A stretch of 6,703 nucleotides of DNA, taken from the NCBI GenBank assembly GCA_011057175.1, contig DSBZ01000141.1, positions 1 to 6,703 on the forward strand, in the 5' to 3' direction. The stretch's first letter is position 1; every line of letters starts with the position of its first letter. Of the stretch, positions 1 through 5,207 are shown piece by piece. Position numbers and translations under genes: made by a program. Below the pieces are notes generated by a model that saw only the letters and a list, made by a program, of their open reading frames with translations, did not search any database and was not told where the DNA came from. The DNA is from Candidatus Acetothermia bacterium (lineage in GTDB: Bacteria > Bipolaricaulota > Bipolaricaulia > Bipolaricaulales > Bipolaricaulaceae).

Positions 1-159
1 GCCCACGGCCACGATGAGGTCCCCCTCCACGCGCCCCCCCGGGGCGTGGACCTCCGCTCCGATACCACGGTCGCGGCACCAGGCGAGGCCTCGCTCCACC
101 GCGGCCGACGCCGCGGGCCGCGCCCGGTTGTGGATGAACAGGACCTGCCTAAGTTCCAC
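1..159 (-). CDS. nadK: NAD kinase, N-terminal part only (runs off window start)
   Basis: Reading the minus strand from a GTG at 159-157 gives 53 open codons to base 1. The peptide begins MELRQVLFIHNRARPAA, continues with an amphipathic helix rich in Ala, Glu and Arg (about residues 18-32), and ends GGDLIVAVG. This matches the start of NAD kinases: a beta strand with a conserved Asn (residue 11), a helix, then a 'DLvIvlGGDGT' strand. The catalytic GGDGT motif would fall just beyond the window. NAD kinase phosphorylates NAD to NADP in the cytosol using ATP or polyphosphate. The GTG lies 11 nt inside the end of the permease gene in another frame, with a GGGGG stretch a few bases upstream, so it is probably translationally coupled and the last visible gene of the ABC operon. 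The identification rests on 53 residues without the catalytic motif, so it is good but not certain. Confidence 0.75.
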   Translation of the reverse strand, partial: MELRQVLFIHNRARPAASAAVERGLAWCRDRGIGAEVHAPGGRVEGDLIVAVG

Positions 160-934
160 CGCGTGCCCCCACGAACTTCCACCGGCACAAGACCCGCTCC
201 AGAAGCTCAAGGACGACGTAGAAGAGAAGCCCGAGGAGGGCCAACCCGACCACGCCCGCGAGCGAGATGTCCCCCCGGAACGTGTAGTACTCGATGAATC
301 GCCCCAGGCCGGCCCCGGGCCCCAATAGCACCCCCAGCTTCGTCTCCGCGATGTAGAGCATGGTGATCCCCAACCCCACCGACACCCGCGCCGCGGTGAG
401 GACGCTTGGGAGCGTCGCCGGGAGGACGACATGGCGGTAGATCTGCCACTGCGTCGCCCCGGCGGAGCGGACGGCGGTGATATGGGAGGGGACAATGTAC
501 TTGGCCGCCCCTTGGGCCGCGACGACGACCTGGAAGAAGAGGGCCATCACCACCACCACGAGCCGCACCACCTCCCCCAGGCCGAACGCGAGGTAGAGGA
601 AGAGGAGGAGCGCCACGGGAGGCGTCGGGTAGAGGAGGTAGATGAGGGGGGAGAGGTACCGATCGAGCTTGGGCTCGAACCCCACGGCAAGCCCCAGCGG
701 GAGCCCGAGGAGGAACGCCAGCGACAGCGCGATGAGGAACCGCAGGGCCGAGGTCCCGAACGCCGCGGCGAGGACGGGGAGCGTCTCCCCGGCCGCGATG
801 GCGGTGTCCCACGGCGTGGGGAGGATCTGCCGGCCCCGCACCACCTCCAGGAGCCACGACACCCCCGCCCACACCGCGGTGATGAGCGCCATCGCCACGA
901 GATAGCGGAGGACCATTTTCAGGCTGTCCCTCAT
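149..934 (-). CDS. ABC transporter permease, SsuC/TauC/nitrate-type (BPD_transp_1)
   Basis: This 261-residue inner-membrane subunit is of usual length for the SsuC/TauC/NrtB/ThiX family. Hydrophobic segments appear at about residues 9-30, 62-86, 95-117, 121-140, 183-203 and 224-247, giving about six membrane spans. The cytoplasmic EAA loop that docks on the ATPase is clear at about 152-182: AVRSAGATQWQIYRHVVLP, then an ALP-like ATLPSVLTAARV. The later 'AETKLGVLLGPGAGLGRFI' resembles the family's 'AEM...GLG..I' element. The start at 934 is chosen because its ATG overlaps the stop of the upstream ATPase gene as ATGA, with a GGGGGGGAA stretch about 6 nt upstream. A second ATG at codon 7 is possible. 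It forms an importer with the adjacent ATPase and binding protein. The substrate cannot be read from the permease; nitrate, sulfonates, taurine and thiamine pyrimidine precursors are all used by relatives. Confidence 0.93.
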   Translation of the reverse strand: MRDSLKMVLRYLVAMALITAVWAGVSWLLEVVRGRQILPTPWDTAIAAGETLPVLAAAFGTSALRFLIALSLAFLLGLPLGLAVGFEPKLDRYLSPLIYLLYPTPPVALLLFLYLAFGLGEVVRLVVVVMALFFQVVVAAQGAAKYIVPSHITAVRSAGATQWQIYRHVVLPATLPSVLTAARVSVGLGITMLYIAETKLGVLLGPGAGLGRFIEYYTFRGDISLAGVVGLALLGLLFYVVLELLERVLCRWKFVGARGGT

Positions 935-1665
935 GGGCCGTTCCCCCCCAGGATCTGGCGCAGGTGGGCCACCTGGGCGGCGAACTCCGGCGTCCCCCGG
1001 TACCCCGGCTCGCCCATCCCCGGGTTGTCGAGGACCTCCACCACCCGCGCCGGCCGCGCGGACAGGACGAGGACCCTCTTCCCGAGGAACACCGCCTCCT
1101 CGATGTCATGGGTCACGAGGACGCCGGTGAACCCCATCTCCCACCACAGGCCGAGGATGAGGTTCTGGATGTGCTCGCGGGTGATGGAGTCGAGGTTCGC
1201 GGTCGGCTCGTCCATCAGCATCACCCGCGGCTGGAGCGCAAGCGCCCTCGCGATCCCCACCCGCCGCTTCATCCCCTCCGAGAGCTCGCTCGGGAACCGC
1301 TTCTCGAATCCGGCGAGCCCAAGGTCGGCCAGGACCTTCGTCGCCGTCTCCTTCCGCCCCTGGATGCGCAGGGCGAGCTCGGCGTTGGCGCGCACCGTCT
1401 TCCAGGGAAGCAGCCCCGCGTCCTGGAGGATAAGGGCCACGTCGCGGCGCACGCCCCGCACCTCCTCCCCGTGAATGCGGATCCTCCCCGCGGTCGGGGA
1501 AAGGAGGCCATCGAGGGCGAAGAGGAGCGTCGTCTTCCCGCATCCCGATGGCCCAACCACGGCCACGAGCTCATAGGTGTCCACCTCCATCGCCAAGCCG
1601 GCGACCGCGGGGACCGCTGCTCCCCCCCGCCCGTAGATGACCGTCAGGCCGTCGACCTCGATCAT
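931..1665 (-). CDS. ABC transporter ATP-binding protein, SsuB/TauB/nitrate-type
   Basis: A 244-residue cytosolic ATPase that powers the importer. All motifs are visible in order: Walker A GPSGCGKTT (residues 38-46), Q-loop Gln81 in LILQDAGLLPWKT, ABC signature LSEGM (128-132) followed by KRRVGIARAL, Walker B VMLMDEP (148-154, catalytic Glu153), D-loop ANLD, and switch His186 in LVTHD. The 'LLPW' after the Q-loop is typical of the nitrate/sulfonate/taurine branch. The signature has Glu where the canonical LSGGQ has its first Gly; the essential Ser and second Gly remain, so activity is likely kept. The gene overlaps the binding-protein stop at its start (ATGA, 1662-1665) and the permease start at its end (ATGA, 931-934), so the three are surely one transcript. 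The protein is somewhat shorter than some relatives but looks complete. Confidence 0.95.
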   Translation of the reverse strand: MIEVDGLTVIYGRGGAAVPAVAGLAMEVDTYELVAVVGPSGCGKTTLLFALDGLLSPTAGRIRIHGEEVRGVRRDVALILQDAGLLPWKTVRANAELALRIQGRKETATKVLADLGLAGFEKRFPSELSEGMKRRVGIARALALQPRVMLMDEPTANLDSITREHIQNLILGLWWEMGFTGVLVTHDIEEAVFLGKRVLVLSARPARVVEVLDNPGMGEPGYRGTPEFAAQVAHLRQILGGNGP

Positions 1666-2681
1666 CCTGGCGCCGGGACGACGGCTTCGTCATAGGGGAG
1701 CGGGGCGCGGAGGTACTTCTTCCCCACCGCCCACATCATCACGCGATCGTAGATCTCCCGATCGAGCGGCCCCGGCGCGGGGAAGACCGGGATTGCGATC
1801 GCCGCAATGCCGGCCTCGATCTGGGCTCGGACCTCCGGGTCCGCCGTCTCCGGACCTGCCCCAGGGAAGAACAGGTCCACCGCCACCGGAAGGGCGTCGG
1901 TCACGATCTCGTCGCGCGCCGCCTCGTTCAGGCGCTCCACCGTCCGCCGCAGCCCGCGCAGGAAGGCAGCGAGCGCCTCCGGGTCCCTCTCCCCGAGCGA
2001 GCGGCGGACGACGATGACCTCGGGGGGGAGGCGTTCCCCCGGAACCCAACGCAGCGCCACGAGCTCCGGCTTCCCCGGGTAGCCGTAGGTCACGATGTAG
2101 TCCACGTAAGGCTGGGGGAGGACCCCCACCGCGACCATCCCCCCGAGCACCCACGATGCATTGGTGAGGAGGTTGTCCTGCCCGATGTACAGGTCGGATG
2201 GGACCACGACCCCCTCCTCTTGGAACACGCTGTCCATCACGAACTCGAGGTCCGACTGGCGCGGGAGCGCGATCTGCAGCCGCTGGCCGTTGCGGATGCG
2301 GGCCAGGAGATCTCCCCAGGTCCCGATGCGGGAGAATGTGGTCGGGGTGAGGATCGCCAGGTGGTCGACCCCCGCCTGGGGGGCATACGCGACGGCGAGG
2401 ATCGCCGCCTCGCGGGGGGCGCTCGCCACGAGGAGGAGCGCCGCCGTGAGGTCGGAGACCATCACATCGACCTGGCCGGCTTGGAAGGCGAGCACCCGAT
2501 CCCGCTGACTGGGGAGCGGGATCATCTCGATCTCGACTCCCTCCTCGTCGAACAGGCCCCACACCTCCCCCATCGCGATCGGAACGGCGCCGAGCGCCGG
2601 GGGGAGCGATATCTTGAGGGGACCCGCGAGGGAGACCAGCGAACACGCGGCGACAACCGCCAGTGCGATCGGAGTACGCAT
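1662..2681 (-). CDS. ABC transporter substrate-binding protein, SsuA/TauA/NMT1-like
   Basis: The extracytoplasmic binding subunit of the importer, 339 residues from the ATG at 2681. The N-terminus MRTPIALAVVAACSLVSLAG is a short export signal. Cleavage after Ala19 (S-L-A) would fit signal peptidase I; VAAC at residues 10-13 also fits a lipobox, but with an unusually short hydrophobic stretch before the Cys. The mature start (KISLPPALGAVPIAMGEVWGLF, then DEEGVEIEMIPLPS, then AFQAGQVDVMVSD) is the hallmark of SsuA/TauA/ThiY-type proteins that bind small organic ions. The reading frame stays open upstream to an ATG at 2810. I reject that start because the extra 43 codons give a low-complexity Arg/Pro-rich leader, run over the HDAC-family gene end, and place the export signal internally. 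No Shine-Dalgarno site precedes 2681, but a promoter ends 8 nt upstream. The ligand is unknown. Confidence 0.88.
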   Translation of the reverse strand: MRTPIALAVVAACSLVSLAGPLKISLPPALGAVPIAMGEVWGLFDEEGVEIEMIPLPSQRDRVLAFQAGQVDVMVSDLTAALLLVASAPREAAILAVAYAPQAGVDHLAILTPTTFSRIGTWGDLLARIRNGQRLQIALPRQSDLEFVMDSVFQEEGVVVPSDLYIGQDNLLTNASWVLGGMVAVGVLPQPYVDYIVTYGYPGKPELVALRWVPGERLPPEVIVVRRSLGERDPEALAAFLRGLRRTVERLNEAARDEIVTDALPVAVDLFFPGAGPETADPEVRAQIEAGIAAIAIPVFPAPGPLDREIYDRVMMWAVGKKYLRAPLPYDEAVVPAPG

Positions 2682-2689
2682 GGTGTCGC

Positions 2690-2718
2690 ATTGTACGCAC
2701 GCACCGGCGACCCAGCAA
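2690..2718 (-). promoter_or_regulatory. Candidate promoter of the ABC/nadK operon (leaderless type)
   Basis: On the minus strand, TTGCTG (2718-2713) and TACAAT (2695-2690) are separated by exactly 17 bp. Eight bases (gcgacacc) then lead to the ATG at 2681. With the usual 6-8 nt from the -10 box to the transcription start, the mRNA would begin at or within a base or two of the ATG, which agrees with the lack of any Shine-Dalgarno sequence there. The HDAC-family gene has the same arrangement. This is a consensus match by eye, not a mapped start. Confidence 0.6.
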
Positions 2719-2726
2719 TCGGGCGC

Positions 2727-2790
2727 GGGGGCCGCCCCTCTCCCACGCCTCCCGTGTCCCCCTCGTGCGGGGAGGGGGTGAGGAGGGCGT
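2727..2790. repeat. GC-rich dyad, repeat-like intergenic element
   Basis: The gap between the HDAC-family stop (2794) and the ABC promoter is packed with C- and G-runs that can fold. A perfect 7-bp stem is formed by CCCCCTC (2758-2764) and GAGGGGG (2772-2778) with a 7-nt loop. Around it, CTCCCACGCCTCCC (2740-2753) and GGGGAGGGGGTGAGG (2769-2783) are imperfectly complementary, and GGGG-GCCG-CCCC (2727-2738) adds a small hairpin. There is no T-tract on either side, so a classical rho-independent terminator is not supported. It may still help end the HDAC-family transcript, or be a copy of a dispersed palindromic repeat. With one copy in view, the repeat status is inference. Confidence 0.4.
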
Positions 2791-2793
2791 TCC

Positions 2794-3645
2794 TCACGCC
2801 GCCGGACCATCGGGGCCGGACGCCCCCTCAGAGAGCCCGTGGAGGAGCGCGTCGGCAGCGGGGCCCATGATCTCCGGGATGTACCCCCCCTCGAGGACGG
2901 CGAACGTGGACAGCTTCAGCTCCCCGAGGACGTACCCGATATCATAGAACGCATCCACGTCCAGTCCCAGCGACGCCAGCGGATCTTCCCGGTACGTATC
3001 GAACCCCACCGAGATCGCGAGCTCGTCGTAGGTGGAGCCGGCCGCGGCGAGGGCCTGCTCCAGGGTCTCCACGTAGAGGGCCCTCCCGCAGCGGGCAGGC
3101 AGGGGATAGTTGAGGCAGTTCCCGCGCGACTCGTGGCCCGTGCCAGGGTAGTTGTAGATGCGGTGGAGCGAGACGTACGTCACGGCCTGATCGCCGTGGA
3201 ACACGGCCTCCGTCCCGTTCCCGTGGTGCCCGTCGATGTCCACGATCAGGGTCCGTTTCCCGGAGCGACGCACCGCGATCGCGAGGTTGTTGTAGTAGCA
3301 GAACCCGCCCAGGAACGAGGGCCCCGCGTGATGGCCGGGGGGGCGGAGGATGGAGAACCCGTGCCGCTGCGCGGCGAGGACGGCCCCCCCCGCGGCGAGG
3401 CGCGCGTAGAACCCGATGTTGGGGTACCGCGGGCAGTCCGGATCGTGGAAGTCCCCGCCCTCGACGCGGCGGATGTGGTCCGGGGTGTGGACGGAGAGGA
3501 GATCCGCGTCCGTGGCGGGGCGAGGCTCGACGAACGGGTATCCCAGCCGAGCCAGATGGTGCTGCAGCATCCGCACCCGCGCCGGCCCCTCGGGGTGCCC
3601 CACCGCGTGGTACTCCAGGCACCTCTCGCTGAAAATGATGTCCAT
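2794..3645 (-). CDS. Histone deacetylase-family zinc amidohydrolase (AcuC/acetylpolyamine amidohydrolase-like)
   Basis: The ATG at 3645 gives 283 residues; numbering here starts from an alternative TTG two codons earlier (3651). Arginase/HDAC-fold enzymes use zinc to remove acetyl groups from amines such as acetyl-lysine or acetylpolyamines. Visible motifs are HPEGPARV (19-26), the His pair in RPPGHHAG (His107/His108), GGFCYYNNLAIA (115-126), the metal site DIDGHHGNGT (138-147; Asp140 and His142 as likely ligands), SLHRIYNYPGTG (161-172), GFDTYREDPL (third ligand Asp218) and LEGGY (catalytic-type Tyr257). All expected catalytic residues are present. It is short against AcuC (about 380) or acetylpolyamine amidohydrolases (about 340), ending soon after LEGGY. 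A Gly replaces the usual Val or similar residue before the HH pair. The ATG at 3645 is preferred because it lies 8 nt after a -10 box. No acetoin gene or acetyltransferase is nearby, so the substrate is unknown. Confidence 0.92.
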   Translation of the reverse strand: MDIIFSERCLEYHAVGHPEGPARVRMLQHHLARLGYPFVEPRPATDADLLSVHTPDHIRRVEGGDFHDPDCPRYPNIGFYARLAAGGAVLAAQRHGFSILRPPGHHAGPSFLGGFCYYNNLAIAVRRSGKRTLIVDIDGHHGNGTEAVFHGDQAVTYVSLHRIYNYPGTGHESRGNCLNYPLPARCGRALYVETLEQALAAAGSTYDELAISVGFDTYREDPLASLGLDVDAFYDIGYVLGELKLSTFAVLEGGYIPEIMGPAADALLHGLSEGASGPDGPAA

Positions 3646-4243
3646 GGTCAAGCATTATGGGAGCCCCACCGCTGCCGAGCAACGGATCGTCCTCGCCTCG
3701 ACTTCCCCGCGCCGGATCTCCCTTCTCAAGGCCATCGTCGCCGAGTTCGCCGTCGTCGCGCCGGAAGCGGAGGAAGGGGAGATCCGCACGCCGGAGGACC
3801 TCCTCAATGTCGCCCGCCGCAAGGCGGAGCACGTACGGGAGCGCCATCGACGAGCGATCGTGATCGGGGCGGACACGGGGGTGTTCCGGGACGGTCGGCC
3901 GTACGGCAAGCCGCGCGACGTGACCGAGGCGCGAGCGACGTTGGCCTCCCTCGCGGGAGGGTGGCACTCCGTGTTCACCGGGCTCGCCCTCCTCGCCCCC
4001 TCCGCTGAGCGCACGGACTTGGTGGAGACGCGGGTCCTGTTCAAGCCCCTCAGCGAAGAGGAGATCTCGTGGTACCTCTCCCGCGAGGACGTCCTCGACA
4101 AGGCGGGGGCGTACGCGATCCAGGGAGGGGCGGCGCCGTTTGTGGAGCGGATCGAGGGCGATTACTTCAACGTGATGGGCCTCCCCCTCTCCCTCCTCTA
4201 CCGCCGGCTGAGGGAGCTGGGGTGGCGACCGGGGAAGGGTTGA
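3644..4243 (+). CDS. maf: Maf family nucleoside triphosphate pyrophosphatase (dTTP/UTP type)
   Basis: A 199-residue cytosolic house-cleaning enzyme that hydrolyses dTTP, UTP or modified pyrimidine triphosphates to the monophosphate and pyrophosphate; Maf proteins are also linked to septum inhibition. Visible motifs are LASTSPRR (17-24), RRKAEHV (58-64), IGADTGV (74-80) with catalytic-type Asp77, GKPRDVTEA (88-96), GGWHSVFTGLAL (105-116), and DKAGAYAIQGGAAPF (152-166) followed by GDYFNVMGLPL. The DKAGAYAIQG segment fits the YhdE (dTTP/UTP) branch rather than the YceF (7-methyl-GTP) branch. In-frame ATGs stand at 3635, 3638 and 3644, with no ATG, GTG or TTG between 3646 and the first motif, so the start must be one of these. 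I use 3644, where the codon overlaps the HDAC-family ATG antiparallel. No Shine-Dalgarno site is visible. The 14-16 residues before LASTSPRR are longer than usual. It overlaps the next gene by 1 nt (TGATG). Confidence 0.93.
   Translation: MVKHYGSPTAAEQRIVLASTSPRRISLLKAIVAEFAVVAPEAEEGEIRTPEDLLNVARRKAEHVRERHRRAIVIGADTGVFRDGRPYGKPRDVTEARATLASLAGGWHSVFTGLALLAPSAERTDLVETRVLFKPLSEEEISWYLSREDVLDKAGAYAIQGGAAPFVERIEGDYFNVMGLPLSLLYRRLRELGWRPGKG
3654..3682 (-). promoter_or_regulatory. Candidate promoter of the HDAC-family gene, inside maf
   Basis: On the minus strand, TTGCTC (3682-3677) and CATAAT (3659-3654) are 17 bp apart, and 8 bases (gcttgacc) separate the -10 box from the ATG at 3645. The spacing is identical to the ABC-operon promoter, and the -35 boxes share TTGCT. 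The element overlaps maf codons 4-13, so this stretch of maf would be both coding and promoter. It predicts a leaderless transcript; no Shine-Dalgarno site is present. Confidence 0.58.
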
Positions 4244-5145
4244 TGCCCCACCCCCTCTACCTCGACCTCACCGCACCCGAGCTCCGGGCCCGCGCCGAGG
4301 AGCTGCGGGCCCTCGCCTCCCCCTGCCGCCTCTGCCCGCGGGCATGCGGGGCCCACCGCGAGCGGGGGGAGCGCGGGTTCTGCCGGGCCGGGCTCGCCCC
4401 GTGGGTGGCGAGCTTCGGCCCCCACTTCGGCGAGGAGGAGGTGCTCGTCGGAGAGGGGGGGTCGGGAACGATCTTCTTCTCCGGGTGCAACCTTCGTTGT
4501 TTGTTCTGCCAAAACTACGCGATCTCCCAGCTCGGCGAGGGGGAGGAGATCGGGGTCGACGACCTGGCGCGGATCATGCTCCGGCTGCAGGCGGCGGGGT
4601 GCGCGAACGTGAACCTCGTCACCCCCACCCATCAGGCACCCCAGATCGTGGCCGCTCTCGCCGTGGCCCGCGAGGAGGGCCTGCGGCTGCCGCTCGTGTG
4701 GAACTGCGGCGGGTACGAGTCGCTCGACGCGCTGCGGATCCTGGAGCGGATCGTCGACATCTACTTGCCGGACGTGAAGTACGGCGCGAGCGAGGTCGCC
4801 GCCTCCTTGTCCGCAGCGCCCGGCTACTTCGAGATCGCTCAGGACGCGCTCCGGGAGATGCACCGCCAGGTGGGGGACCTCATCGTGAGGGACGGGATCG
4901 CTGTGCGAGGGCTCCTCGTCCGCCATCTCGTCCTCCCCGACGGGCTCGCCGGCTCAGAGGCGGTGCTCGAGTTCATCGCCCGCCACATCTCGCCGGACAC
5001 GTTCGTCAACGTGATGGCCCAGTATCGACCCGCCCACCGGGCGCGGGAACGCCCCGAGCTCACTCGCCGGCCCACCGCAGCGGAGCAGGAGCACGTCCTC
5101 GCCATCGCCCGCCGGTTGGGGCTTCGCCGCGCAGGCCCGCACTGA
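4243..5145 (+). CDS. PflX-type radical SAM protein (pyruvate formate-lyase activase homologue)
   Basis: This 300-residue protein matches the COG1313/PflX group of uncharacterised radical SAM proteins related to glycyl-radical activases. The 4Fe-4S cluster motif is CNLRCLFC (CX3CX2C; Cys82, Cys86, Cys89), within GSGTIFFSGCNLRC. A second set of cysteines lies N-terminal (Cys28, Cys31, Cys35 and Cys47 in CRLCPRAC...GFC), probably binding another metal or cluster. Other group signatures are PHFGEE (60-65), NLVTPTH (124-130), VDIYLPDVKY (171-180), EMHRQVG (205-211) and VRHLVLPDG (226-234), then NVMAQYRP (256-263). The ATG at 4243 shares one base with the maf stop (TGATG), and GGGGAAGGG just upstream is a workable ribosome site. 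It is thus coupled to maf. No glycyl-radical enzyme is in the window, and the substrate is unknown. Confidence 0.9.
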   Translation: MPHPLYLDLTAPELRARAEELRALASPCRLCPRACGAHRERGERGFCRAGLAPWVASFGPHFGEEEVLVGEGGSGTIFFSGCNLRCLFCQNYAISQLGEGEEIGVDDLARIMLRLQAAGCANVNLVTPTHQAPQIVAALAVAREEGLRLPLVWNCGGYESLDALRILERIVDIYLPDVKYGASEVAASLSAAPGYFEIAQDALREMHRQVGDLIVRDGIAVRGLLVRHLVLPDGLAGSEAVLEFIARHISPDTFVNVMAQYRPAHRARERPELTRRPTAAEQEHVLAIARRLGLRRAGPH

Positions 5146-5146
5146 C

Positions 5147-5175
5147 TTGAATCCCAGACCGGTTTGGGCAATGAT
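5147..5175 (+). promoter_or_regulatory. Possible promoter of the aminotransferase-serA operon
   Basis: TTGAAT (5147-5152) and AATGAT (5170-5175) are 17 bp apart and each matches four of six consensus bases. The -35 box starts 2 nt after the radical SAM stop codon. A start near 5182 would give a leader of about 25 nt carrying the strong Shine-Dalgarno site. The match is moderate; read-through from maf is an alternative. Confidence 0.4.
5153..5168. promoter_or_regulatory. 16-bp palindrome in the promoter spacer, candidate operator
   Basis: CCCAGACC followed directly by GGTTTGGG forms an inverted repeat with one mismatched pair in DNA (G:U in RNA), centred on ACCGGT. It fits exactly between the proposed -35 and -10 boxes. 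No T-tract follows, so a terminator for the radical SAM gene is less likely than a protein-binding dyad. The function is inferred from position only. Confidence 0.4.
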
Positions 5176-5194
5176 CCCCGCGACGAGACCCATT

Positions 5195-5204
5195 AAAGGA
5201 GGGG
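5195..5204 (+). promoter_or_regulatory. Strong Shine-Dalgarno site of the aminotransferase
   Basis: AAAGGAGGGG lies 3 nt before the ATG at 5208, with the GGAGG core ending 5 nt from it. It fixes the start of the aminotransferase. It is by far the best ribosome site in the window and contrasts with the lack of one at 2681, 3645 and 3644. Confidence 0.85.
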
Positions 5205-5207
5205 TTC

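Noticed and set aside
431..1474. A 347-codon plus-strand open frame across the permease and ATPase genes.
   Set aside because: It is charged, low-complexity sequence and lies antisense to two genes with complete ABC motifs.
2682..2810. N-terminal extension of the binding protein to an ATG at 2810.
   Set aside because: The extra 43 residues are Arg/Pro/Gly-rich, overlap the HDAC-family gene end, and would bury the export signal. The ATG at 2681 follows a promoter.
3608..3643. A plus-strand promoter for maf inside the HDAC-family gene (GAAAAT at 3631-3636 as a -10 box).
   Set aside because: There is no acceptable -35 box at 16-18 bp, and the -10 match is poor. How maf is transcribed stays open.
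3416..3643. Upstream extension of maf to 3416.
   Set aside because: The extension is antisense to the conserved HDAC-family N-terminal half and has no Maf similarity.
3646..3651. TTG start for the HDAC-family protein two codons upstream of the ATG.
   Set aside because: It is possible, but the ATG at 3645 is a better codon and has the same 8-nt distance from the -10 box as the ABC operon.
5153..5168. Rho-independent terminator after the radical SAM gene.
   Set aside because: The palindrome has almost no loop and is followed by CAATGATCC rather than a T-tract.
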